Source: JAICJC01 sp963757605 (GTDB taxonomy: Bacteria > Actinomycetota > Thermoleophilia > Gaiellales > JAICJC01). Taken from it: a DNA stretch of 64,000 nucleotides. Numbering within the stretch: the stretch's first letter is position 1; each line of letters opens with the position of its first letter. The notes beneath the pieces were generated by a model. That model saw only the letters and a list, made by a program, of their open reading frames with translations, was not told where the DNA came from and searched no databases. This document shows positions 16,989-23,970 of this stretch, one piece after another. A program made the position numbers and the translations under genes. The stretch lies in NCBI GenBank assembly GCA_963757605.1, contig CAVWSF010000003.1, positions 806,001 through 870,000 on the forward strand, read 5' to 3'.

Positions 16989-17897
16989 TTGGAATCGTGG
17001 CAATCCCCCGTTCTCATCGCAGCAGCCGTCGCGCTGCTCGCCGTCGACCTGGCGCTGCTGCGCCCGCGGAGCGCGCGCGGCGCGGCCGCCTTCACCGCCA
17101 TGTGGACCGCCGCCGGCCTCGGGTTCACTCTCGTCTTCACGGCGGCCGAGGGCCCGACGGCGGGCGGCGAGTACCTGGCCGGCTACGTCATCGAGCGCTG
17201 CCTCTCGCTCGACAACGTGTTCGTCTTCAGCGTCGTCCTGGGCGCGTTCGCGGTCCCGGAGGCGCTGCGGCGCTGGGCCGTCGGATGGGCGATCGGCGCG
17301 GCGCTCGCGCTCCGCGGCGTCTTCATCGTGGCCGGCGCGGCGCTCCTCGACGCCGCCGAGTGGACCGCGTATCTCTTCGCGGCCTTCCTGATCGCAGCCG
17401 GCGTCCGGCTGGCCCGCTCGGCCCCGGCCGCCGCCGGCGCGGGCCGGTCGCGGCTCGTGCGCGGGCTGGGGCGCGTCGCGCCCATCTCGCCGGGCTTCCA
17501 CGGCCGGCGGCTCGTGTGGCGGCACGAGGGCCGGCTGCACGCGACGCCGCTCCTCGCGGTGCTGCTCGTGCTGGCCGCCACCGACGTCGCATTCGCGGCG
17601 GACTCGATCCCGTCGATCTTCGCCGTCACGCGCGACCCGGCGATCGTGTTCGCGGCAAACGCGATGGCTCTGCTCGGGCTGCCCTCGCTCTTCATGCTCG
17701 TCGAGGGCCTGCGCGAGCGCCTCGTCCACCTCGACCTCGGCCTGGCCGGCGTGCTCGTCCTGACGGGCGTGCAGATGGCCGCGGCCGACCTCTACCACCC
17801 GCCGGTGTGGGCGACGCTCCTGGCGATCGTCTCGGTGCTCGGCATCGCCGCGCTCGCCTCGCTCCGGCACCCGACCCTCAGGGAGGAACCATGCTGA
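16989..17897 (+). CDS. TerC/Alx-family membrane protein, probable Mn2+ exporter
   Basis: A 302-residue polytopic membrane protein of the TerC family, with seven or so helices. The acidic metal-site motifs are present: CLSLDNVFVFSVVLG near residue 75 and ATDVAFAADSIPSIFAVT near residue 197. The start is TTG, 7 nt after GAAGGAG; no ATG or GTG fits the ribosome site. The manganese riboswitch directly upstream strongly supports a role in Mn2+ efflux or loading of exported metalloproteins, as for Alx and MntP-type genes under the same riboswitch. The next gene starts inside its last codons. Confidence 0.9.
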   Translation: MESWQSPVLIAAAVALLAVDLALLRPRSARGAAAFTAMWTAAGLGFTLVFTAAEGPTAGGEYLAGYVIERCLSLDNVFVFSVVLGAFAVPEALRRWAVGWAIGAALALRGVFIVAGAALLDAAEWTAYLFAAFLIAAGVRLARSAPAAAGAGRSRLVRGLGRVAPISPGFHGRRLVWRHEGRLHATPLLAVLLVLAATDVAFAADSIPSIFAVTRDPAIVFAANAMALLGLPSLFMLVEGLRERLVHLDLGLAGVLVLTGVQMAAADLYHPPVWATLLAIVSVLGIAALASLRHPTLREEPC

Positions 17898-18907
17898 ACT
17901 GGGACGACATCCGTGCGATCGACGCGATCTCCGACCCGCTCGGGGTGCTGTCGGTCTACGCCGACCGGCCCGAGACGAGCGGCGGCCGCCTGGTGCGCGC
18001 CGTCTCGCTGACCGGCGAGCTCCGGCGGCTCGACGCCGACGTCGCCGCGGCCGGCGACGGCGATCTGGCGTGGGCCCACCGGCGCTGCCTCGAGCGCATC
18101 CGGCCGGCGCTCGTGCGCATGCTCGACGGGCGGGCGCCCGGGCGGGCGATCTTCGCGCCGCTCTCGAGCGAGGAGGTCTTCGAGGTCGAGGTCGGCATGC
18201 CGGTCGGGATGACGGCGGCGCTCGACACGACGGCGTACGTCCGCCCGCTGGTGGCGGCGACCGACGAGGGCCGGCCCGCCGGCGTGATCGTCGCGGAGGG
18301 CCGCTCGACGCGGCTTCTCTCCTGGCGGATGGGCGCGGTCGAGGCCGTGCGCGAGTACGGGCACCCGGGCAAGCTCGGAGCGCGGGTCTCGCGGAGCCTC
18401 GCGGCCGAGGCCCGGGCCGCGGCGGACGACCGCGGCTGGACGCGGGTCGTCGTCGCCGGCGACGGCCGGCTCGGACACATGCTGGCGCGCTCGGCGGCGC
18501 CTCCGGGGTGCGAGGTCTCGGTCGTCCCCCGCTCGGTCGCGGGGCTCGGGCCGCGGGGTCTCGCGGCGGCCGTCCGCGCCGCCCTGCACGACGCCCAGCG
18601 GCGGTACGAGTGGCGGCTCGTCGAGCGGACGATCGCCGCCGGGCTCGACGACCGCGGCGCGGTGCTCGGGCCGGGCCGCACCCGCCGGGCGCTCGACCGG
18701 GGCGAGGTGGGGCACCTCCTGATCGACGCCGAGCGCGACTACCCGCGGCCCGACCGGCGGCAGACCGCCGGCGGCTGGGTGGATCGCGACCCGGCCGAGG
18801 ATCTGATCGAGCGCGCGCTGCAGGGCGGCGCCGACATCACCCCTGTCGAGGGGCCGGCCCGGCGGCCGCTCGGCGCGGCGGAGGGGATCGCGGCCGTCCT
18901 CAGATGA
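17891..18907 (+). CDS. Vms1/release-factor-1-like protein (baeRF/VLRF1 type)
   Basis: A 338-residue soluble protein of the archaeo-eukaryotic release-factor-like group found in bacteria. It opens LNWDDIRAIDAISDPLGVLSVYAD. The middle domain has DTTAYVRPLVAATDEGRPAGVIVAEGRSTRLLSW, the beta-hairpin characteristic of these eRF1/Vms1-like proteins, and the last third is an L7Ae-like region ending GGADITPV. Family members are thought to act on stalled ribosomes or peptidyl-tRNA. ATG 17891 overlaps the terC stop by 7 bp, so both are probably under the Mn riboswitch transcript. The link between manganese and a ribosome factor is unexplained. Confidence 0.65.
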   Translation: MLNWDDIRAIDAISDPLGVLSVYADRPETSGGRLVRAVSLTGELRRLDADVAAAGDGDLAWAHRRCLERIRPALVRMLDGRAPGRAIFAPLSSEEVFEVEVGMPVGMTAALDTTAYVRPLVAATDEGRPAGVIVAEGRSTRLLSWRMGAVEAVREYGHPGKLGARVSRSLAAEARAAADDRGWTRVVVAGDGRLGHMLARSAAPPGCEVSVVPRSVAGLGPRGLAAAVRAALHDAQRRYEWRLVERTIAAGLDDRGAVLGPGRTRRALDRGEVGHLLIDAERDYPRPDRRQTAGGWVDRDPAEDLIERALQGGADITPVEGPARRPLGAAEGIAAVLR

Positions 18908-18920
18908 GGCCGCGATCCCC
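18883..18920. terminator. bidirectional hairpin between convergent genes
   Basis: A perfect 13-bp inverted repeat (GGGGATCGCGGCC and GGCCGCGATCCCC) with a 12-nt loop that contains the stop codon of the Vms1-like gene. It lies 10 bp before the stop of the convergent MFS gene. No T-run, as is common in high-GC actinobacteria. Confidence 0.65.
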
Positions 18921-18930
18921 TTCCGACGCC

Positions 18931-20337
18931 TCAGTCGACGCCCTGGAGCGCCGGCTCGCCGACCCGGGCCGTGCGGCCGCGGCCCGGGAGCAGGCCGGCC
19001 GCGACCGCTCCGACGCCGACGACCGCCGCCCCGACCCACAGGGCCGGGATGATGCCGTCCGTGAAGACGGCGGCCGAGCCGTAGCCGCCCTGGTGGGCGA
19101 AGATCGACGCCAGGACGGCGACGCCGAAGACGCCGCCCAGCTCGCGGATGGCGTTGTTCGCGCCCGACGCCTTGCCGGCCTCGCTCTCGCTGACCGAGCC
19201 GAGGACGACCGTCGCGACGGGTGCGAAGAAGAGCGCCATCCCGACGCCCGCCATCGCGAACGGCGGAACGAGGTCGACGTAGGCCACGTCGGGCGCGGTG
19301 ATCGCCGCGAGCCAGGCGAGCGCGGTCGCCTGGAGCGCGAGCCCGGCCACGATCAGCGGCCGCGCGCCGATCCGGTCGGTCATGGCACCCGCGATCGGGG
19401 CCACGATCATGGGCATGCCCGTCCACGGGAGCATCCGCAGGCCGGCGTCGAGCGGCGAGTTGCCCTGCACGTTCTGGAGGTACTGGGTCAGGAGGAAGAT
19501 CGACCCGAACATCCCGAAGAACATGAGGAGCGACGCCGTGTTGGCCGCCGCAAACGCGCGGTTCCGGAAGAACCGCATCGGCAGCATCGGCTCGCGCGCC
19601 CGCCGCTCCCAGGCGACGAATGCGATCAGGAGCACGACGCCAGCGACGAGCGAGATGAGGATCTCGGGGCTCGTCCACCCGCGTGAGTTGGCCCGCACGA
19701 GGCCCCACACCAGGCCGAGCGACGCGGCGGTGACGAGGCCGACGCCGGCCACGTCGAGCCGCGCGGCCGGGCCGTAGCTCTCGCGCAGGCGCGAGGCGCC
19801 GAGCGGGATCACGGCGAGGCCGATCGGGACGTTGATCCAGAAGATCCACTGCCACGAGAGGCCCTGGACGACGGCTCCGCCGACCAGTGGCCCGAGCGCG
19901 ACGCCGAGGCCGGAGATGCCACCCCACAGGCCAAGCGCGAGCCCGCGCCGCTCGGCCGGGACCGCGTCGCTCAGGATCGTCAGGGTGAGCGGCGTGACGA
20001 TCGCCCCGCCGACGCCCTGGAGGGCGCGGGCGGCGATCAGCCACTCGATGGACGGCGACATCGCCGCCGCGGCCGAGCCGAGCGTGAAGATGCCGAGCCC
20101 GACGAGGAACACGCGCTTGCGGCCGAGCCGGTCGCCGAGGGCGGCGCCGAGCATGAGCAGCACGGCGAACGTCAGGGTGTAGGCGTTCACCGTCCACTCG
20201 AGGCCGGAGATCGAGGCGTGCAGGTCGCGCTGCATCGTCGGCAGCGCGGTCGTGACGACGAGGTTGTCGAGCGTCGTCATGAAGAGCGCGATCGAGGTGA
20301 TCGCGAACGTCCAGACGATGTGAGCCTTGCGACTCAT
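18931..20337 (-). CDS. MFS drug exporter, DHA2 (EmrB/QacA) family
   Basis: A 468-residue transporter with 14 predicted helices. Motifs: LDNLVVTTALPTMQ in helix 1 (the DHA2 LDxTVVNVALP block), LGDRLGRKR in loop 2-3, ARALQGVGGAIVTPLTL in helix 4, and LGPLVGGAVVQGLSWQWIFWINVP (motif C region and the WRWiFliNvP block). It would expel drugs or other hydrophobic compounds using the proton gradient. TAAGGAGG lies 6 nt before ATG 20337. A TetR gene lies directly upstream on the same strand, and matching operator-like sites flank both genes, so local repression and induction by substrate is likely. Confidence 0.9.
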   Translation of the reverse strand: MSRKAHIVWTFAITSIALFMTTLDNLVVTTALPTMQRDLHASISGLEWTVNAYTLTFAVLLMLGAALGDRLGRKRVFLVGLGIFTLGSAAAAMSPSIEWLIAARALQGVGGAIVTPLTLTILSDAVPAERRGLALGLWGGISGLGVALGPLVGGAVVQGLSWQWIFWINVPIGLAVIPLGASRLRESYGPAARLDVAGVGLVTAASLGLVWGLVRANSRGWTSPEILISLVAGVVLLIAFVAWERRAREPMLPMRFFRNRAFAAANTASLLMFFGMFGSIFLLTQYLQNVQGNSPLDAGLRMLPWTGMPMIVAPIAGAMTDRIGARPLIVAGLALQATALAWLAAITAPDVAYVDLVPPFAMAGVGMALFFAPVATVVLGSVSESEAGKASGANNAIRELGGVFGVAVLASIFAHQGGYGSAAVFTDGIIPALWVGAAVVGVGAVAAGLLPGRGRTARVGEPALQGVD

Positions 20338-20350
20338 GCGATCCTCCTTA

Positions 20351-20373
20351 GTTGGTAGTTAGTGCTTACTAAC
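20351..20373. promoter_or_regulatory. TetR operator candidate in front of the MFS gene
   Basis: GTTAGT and ACTAAC flank GCTT, preceded by GTTGGTA. The block GGTAGTTAGTGC is repeated in reverse orientation at 20947-20968 in front of the TetR gene. Both are strikingly A/T-rich for this DNA. Confidence 0.6.
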
Positions 20374-20398
20374 ATCATGAGGGAAAAAAACACGTCGC

Positions 20399-20938
20399 TC
20401 AGGTCGGAACGCCGAGCCCGACCAGAAGGCGCGCGGCCCACCCGTCCTTCGCACCGAGCAGGTCGCCCGCGGCGAGCACGTTCAGCATCATGCCGGTCGC
20501 GAAGAACGCGCTGACGAGCTTCGCGTCGCCGCCGGTGACGGTCTCGACGAACTCCACGAGCTCGCCGTAGCGGCGGCGGACGAGCCGGCGGACGTCGATG
20601 TCGTCGCAGGCTGCATATGCCTGGAGCTGCATCTTGAGCCGCGACCGGTCCTTGAGCAGCTCGCCGTAGGCAAGGCCCATGGCCTTCAAGGCATCCTCGC
20701 CGCTCCGTCCTGCTGCGGCGCTCTCGAACGCGTCGCGGGTCTCGGCGAAGCACACCTCGACGCACGCCAGGAAGAGCGCCTTCTTCGTGCCGAAGAGGCG
20801 GAAGATGTAGGGCTGCGTCACGCGCACTCGGCGCGCGATCGCCTCGGCGCTGGTGCCGTCGAGGCCCCCGGCGCCGAACTCGACGATCGCTGCGTCGACG
20901 ATCATCTGCTTCCGCTGCTCTGCTGGCATCCGTGCCAT
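20399..20938 (-). CDS. TetR-family transcriptional regulator
   Basis: A 179-residue regulator. The N-terminal HTH runs from IVDAAIVEFGAGGLDGTS to VTQPYIFRLFGTKKALFL (residues about 13-58). The rest is a helical ligand-binding domain. It lies upstream of the DHA2 exporter on the same strand with a 61-bp gap, and copies of one operator-like sequence occur in front of each gene. It is probably the local repressor and may also act on the divergent dehydratase gene, whose start is 30 bp from the second site. A possible -10 (TAACTT, minus strand) overlaps that site. Confidence 0.88.
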   Translation of the reverse strand: MARMPAEQRKQMIVDAAIVEFGAGGLDGTSAEAIARRVRVTQPYIFRLFGTKKALFLACVEVCFAETRDAFESAAAGRSGEDALKAMGLAYGELLKDRSRLKMQLQAYAACDDIDVRRLVRRRYGELVEFVETVTGGDAKLVSAFFATGMMLNVLAAGDLLGAKDGWAARLLVGLGVPT

Positions 20939-20946
20939 TGCCGAAG

Positions 20947-20968
20947 TAAGTTAGCACTAACTACCTAC
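20947..20968. promoter_or_regulatory. TetR operator candidate between TetR and dehydratase genes
   Basis: GTTAGCACTAAC is a near-perfect palindrome followed by TACCTA. GCACTAACTACC is shared with the reverse strand of the site at 20351-20373. It sits between divergent starts at 20938 and 20998. Confidence 0.6.
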
Positions 20969-20997
20969 AACGTCAAGGACCCCGAGCGCCCGGTACC

Positions 20998-21969
20998 ATG
21001 GCCGGCGTGACCCTGAGCCTCGACGACGTCCGCGCCGCCGCCGAGCGACTCTCCGGGATCGCCCACCGGACGCCGGTCCTCACCTCCCGCACCCTCGACG
21101 AGCGCGCCGGCTCGACCGCCTTCCTGAAGGCCGAGTGCCTCCAGCGCGGCGGGGCGTTCAAGTTCCGCGGCGCCTTCAACATGATCTCCTCGCTCGGGCC
21201 CGAGGAGCGCGAGCGGGGCGTCGTCGCCTACTCGTCCGGGAACCATGCGCAGGCCGTGTCGCTCGCGGCGCGACTCCTCGGCACGTCCGCCACGATCCTC
21301 ATGCCGGCCGACACGCCGCCCGCGAAGCTCGACGCGACCCGCGGCTACGGCGCCGAGATCGTGACCTACGACCGCTACACCCAGGATCGCGAGGCGCTGG
21401 GCGCGGCGCTCGCCGCCGAGCGCGGCGGCCTCGCGCTCGTGCCGCCCTACGAGCACCCGCTCATCATGGCGGGCCAGGGGACGGCCGCACTCGAGCTGCT
21501 CGAGGACGTCCCCGACCTGGACGTGCTCCTCGTCCCGGTCGGAGGCGGCGGCCTCATCGCCGGCTGCGCCACTGTGGCGAAGGCGCTGCAACCCGATATC
21601 CGCGTGATCGGCGTCGAGCCGGAGGCCGGCGACGACACCCGCCGCTCGCTCGCGGCGGGCGAACGCGTCCGCATCCCCGTTCCCCGCACCATCGCCGACG
21701 GCCAGCAGGCCGACATCCCCGGGGAGCTCACCTTCGCCGTAAACCGTCATGTTGTCGATACAATCGTCACAGTGTCAGACGCCGAGATCCTCGACGCGAT
21801 GGCGTTTCTCTTCGACCGCATGAAGCTCGTCACCGAGCCGAGCGGCGCCAGCGCGGCGGCGGCGCTCCTCGCCGGCCGCGCCGAAGCCGGCGGCGCCCGT
21901 GTCGGCGTCGTCATCTCCGGAGGGAACGTGGGGGCAGCCCGGTTCGCCGAGCTGATGGCCGGCCGGTGA
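20998..21969 (+). CDS. threonine/serine dehydratase (fold-type II PLP enzyme)
   Basis: A 323-residue PLP enzyme of the threonine ammonia-lyase/serine racemase group. The PLP lysine is in GGAFKFRGAFN near residue 53, the asparagine loop is SSGNHAQAVS, the phosphate loop is VGGGGLIAG near 183, and the ring-nitrogen site is SGGNVG near the C-terminus. There is no C-terminal ACT regulatory domain, so this is the short, catabolic or racemase-like form rather than biosynthetic IlvA. It diverges from the TetR gene. Threonine deaminase and serine racemase cannot be separated by eye. Confidence 0.85.
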   Translation: MAGVTLSLDDVRAAAERLSGIAHRTPVLTSRTLDERAGSTAFLKAECLQRGGAFKFRGAFNMISSLGPEERERGVVAYSSGNHAQAVSLAARLLGTSATILMPADTPPAKLDATRGYGAEIVTYDRYTQDREALGAALAAERGGLALVPPYEHPLIMAGQGTAALELLEDVPDLDVLLVPVGGGGLIAGCATVAKALQPDIRVIGVEPEAGDDTRRSLAAGERVRIPVPRTIADGQQADIPGELTFAVNRHVVDTIVTVSDAEILDAMAFLFDRMKLVTEPSGASAAAALLAGRAEAGGARVGVVISGGNVGAARFAELMAGR

Positions 21970-22035
21970 CAGCACACCCGCCGGCGGCCCCGCGCAGGCA
22001 GCCGCGGCTGCGGGCCGAGCGGGTCTAACCTGGTC

Positions 22036-22277
22036 GTGTCCGGAGGTCTCGTCAACATGAGCCCCGGCGACGCACAGTTCCGGATCACCACCCGCATCTG
22101 GATCGCTGGGCGCCCGCGCCCGTGCGGCTACGGGCCACCAAGGATCTGTCCGCGTTCTCCGCCGACCGCTGGACGGCGTTCCCGTACCGCTATGCGCGCA
22201 AGGGCCTCGTCGGGAACGCAATCGAAAGCTGCTTCGCCCGCGTCCGCACGATCCCGCCGCCGAGCGGGGACGACTGA
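22036..22277 (+). CDS. small hypothetical ORF, apparently frameshifted
   Basis: GTG 22036 follows TAACCT by 4 nt, a leaderless-type start. The frame reads MSGGLVNMSPGDAQFRITTR, then loses protein-like character. One frame over, from about 22095, it continues HLDRWAPAPVRLRATKD and ends ARVRTIPPPSGDD at 22277. Together these would give about 80 residues with one missing base. No family recognised. It could be a remnant of a longer gene. This stretch (21970-22287) holds nothing else that I can see. Confidence 0.3.
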
Positions 22278-22287
22278 TTCAGCGGCA

Positions 22288-22620
22288 ATGCCCGCTGACG
22301 CCAGCACGATCACCGCGCCGGCGCGCGCCGTGCGGCGGATGGCCGTGGCCAGCGCCGGAGTCGCACTGCTCACCGCCGCAGGTCTGTGGGCGTGGCTCCG
22401 CTCTGATGCGACCATCTACGACGACGGCTCGTCGCACCTCGACCACATGAGCGGCGCGAACCTGTCCCTGGCCGTGCTCCCCCTCGCGGCGGCCATCGTA
22501 CTGGTGGTCGTCGCGATCCGAACGCCCCGACGCAGCCTCGTCGCCGCCGCGCTCGCGATGAGCGCGCTCGCCTGCCTGGCCCAGACGTACGGCTTTCTCG
22601 GCTACACGACTCCCGGCTAG
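22288..22620 (+). CDS. small membrane protein of unknown function
   Basis: A 110-residue ORF. A first hydrophobic segment (MAVASAGVALLTAAGLWAWL) is followed by a polar loop with DDGSSHLDHMSG, then helices LSLAVLPLAAAIVLVVVAI and LVAAALAMSALACLAQTYGFL. It looks like a three-helix membrane protein. No known family and no clear ribosome site. Position directly before the MFS gene may mean co-expression. Confidence 0.5.
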   Translation: MPADASTITAPARAVRRMAVASAGVALLTAAGLWAWLRSDATIYDDGSSHLDHMSGANLSLAVLPLAAAIVLVVVAIRTPRRSLVAAALAMSALACLAQTYGFLGYTTPG

Positions 22621-22644
22621 CCCGCGCGCATATCCTGCGCGGCC

Positions 22645-23961
22645 GTGAACACGGACGACCTCGACCCGCGCGAGGCCGAGGCCGAGCGCCTCGGCCCCGG
22701 CCCGCCGATCAAGCCCGGCGGGGTGCGCCGCCTCCTGACCTCGGCCGCGATGGACACCGGGCCGCTTCGCCGGCACCGCGACTTCCGCCTGCTCTTCATC
22801 GGCCAGGGCGTCTCGTTCCTCGGCTCGATGATCACGTACGTCGCGTTCCCGTTCCAGGCGTACGAGATCAGCCACTCGTCGTTCATCGTCGGCCTGCTGG
22901 CCGCCGTCGAGCTCGTCCCCCTGCTCGCCAGCGCGCTCCTCGGCGGCGCGATCGCCGACGCCATCGACCGCCGCCGCATGATGCAGATCACCGAGCTGGC
23001 GTTCGCCGCCGCCTCGGCCGCCCTCGTCGTGAACGCGCTCCTGCCCGATCCGAAGCTGTGGGTGATCTTCGTGCTCGCCGCCGTCATGGCCATGCTGGAC
23101 GGGCTCCAGCGGCCGTCGCTCGAGGCCCTCACCCCGCGCCTCGTCGATCGCGACGAGATGGCCGCCGCCGGCGCGCTCTCGTCGTTTCGCATGACGATCG
23201 GGATGGTCGCCGGCCCTGCGCTCGGCGGCGTCCTGATCGCGTCGATCGGCCTCGCCGGAACCTACTCCGTCGACGTCGCCACGTTCGTCGTCTCGCTCGT
23301 GGCGCTCAGGATGATGCGGGCCGTCCCGCCTCCGCCCGAGGCCGAGCCGCCCAGCCTGCGCCGCATCGCCGAGGGCGCGGACTACGCCCGCTCGCGGCCG
23401 GAGCTGATCGGCACCTACGCGGTCGACATCGTCGCCATGCTCTTCGGGATGCCCGAGGCGCTCTTCCCGGCCGTGGCCGCCGGCCTCGGCGGCGCCGGCG
23501 CGCTCGGCCTGCTGTTCGCGGCGCCCGCGGTCGGCTCGCTCCTCGCCACGGTGACGAGCGGCTGGACCGGCCGCGTCCACCGCCACGGCGCCGCCGTCTG
23601 TATCGCCGCCGCGGGCTGGGGGATCGGGATCGTCATCTTCGGCCTGGCCCCCGACCTGCCGATCGCGCTCGCCGGGCTCGTGCTCGCGGGCGGCTCCGAC
23701 ATGATCTCGGGCGTCTTCCGCTCGACGATCTGGAACCAGACGATCCCCGACGAGCTGCGCGGCCGCCTGGCCGGGATCGAACAGGTGAGCTATTCGACCG
23801 GCCCGCTCCTCGGGAACGTCGAGGCCGGCGGCGTCGCGTCGCTGACGTCGGTCTCGTTCTCGATCGTCTCCGGCGGGCTCATGTGCATGGCGGGCGTCGC
23901 GGTCTGCATCGCGCTCCTGCCCACCTTCTGGCGCTACGACTCCCGCGGGGCCCAGCCCTAG
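22645..23961 (+). CDS. MFS transporter, EntS-like
   Basis: A 438-residue MFS protein, GTG start, with a TATCCT box 8 nt upstream and no ribosome site. After a 40-residue cytoplasmic tail the helices begin at FRLLFIGQGVSFLGSMITYVAFP. The loop 2-3 motif is GGAIADAIDRRR, and the C-terminal half has SGVFRSTIWNQTIPDELRGRLAGI, typical of the enterobactin-exporter-like DHA3 group (EntS/macrolide efflux). Substrate unknown. It ends 10 bp before the cyclase gene. Confidence 0.85.
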   Translation: MNTDDLDPREAEAERLGPGPPIKPGGVRRLLTSAAMDTGPLRRHRDFRLLFIGQGVSFLGSMITYVAFPFQAYEISHSSFIVGLLAAVELVPLLASALLGGAIADAIDRRRMMQITELAFAAASAALVVNALLPDPKLWVIFVLAAVMAMLDGLQRPSLEALTPRLVDRDEMAAAGALSSFRMTIGMVAGPALGGVLIASIGLAGTYSVDVATFVVSLVALRMMRAVPPPPEAEPPSLRRIAEGADYARSRPELIGTYAVDIVAMLFGMPEALFPAVAAGLGGAGALGLLFAAPAVGSLLATVTSGWTGRVHRHGAAVCIAAAGWGIGIVIFGLAPDLPIALAGLVLAGGSDMISGVFRSTIWNQTIPDELRGRLAGIEQVSYSTGPLLGNVEAGGVASLTSVSFSIVSGGLMCMAGVAVCIALLPTFWRYDSRGAQP

Positions 23962-23964
23962 ACT
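23959..23964 (+). promoter_or_regulatory. putative -10 box of a leaderless promoter
   Basis: TAGACT lies 6 nt before ATG 23971 and overlaps the stop codon of the MFS gene. No Shine-Dalgarno is present. Confidence 0.4.
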
Positions 23965-23970
23965 CACCGC

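Noticed and set aside
16749..17870. Upstream extension of the GGDEF-EAL frame across the terC region
   Set aside because: It runs antisense through the riboswitch and terC and is low-complexity Arg/Gly/Glu; the GAF domain begins at ATG 16748.
22129..22415. Minus-strand ORF opposite the small membrane protein
   Set aside because: No ribosome site or -10 box and the sequence is the shadow of two better plus-strand readings.
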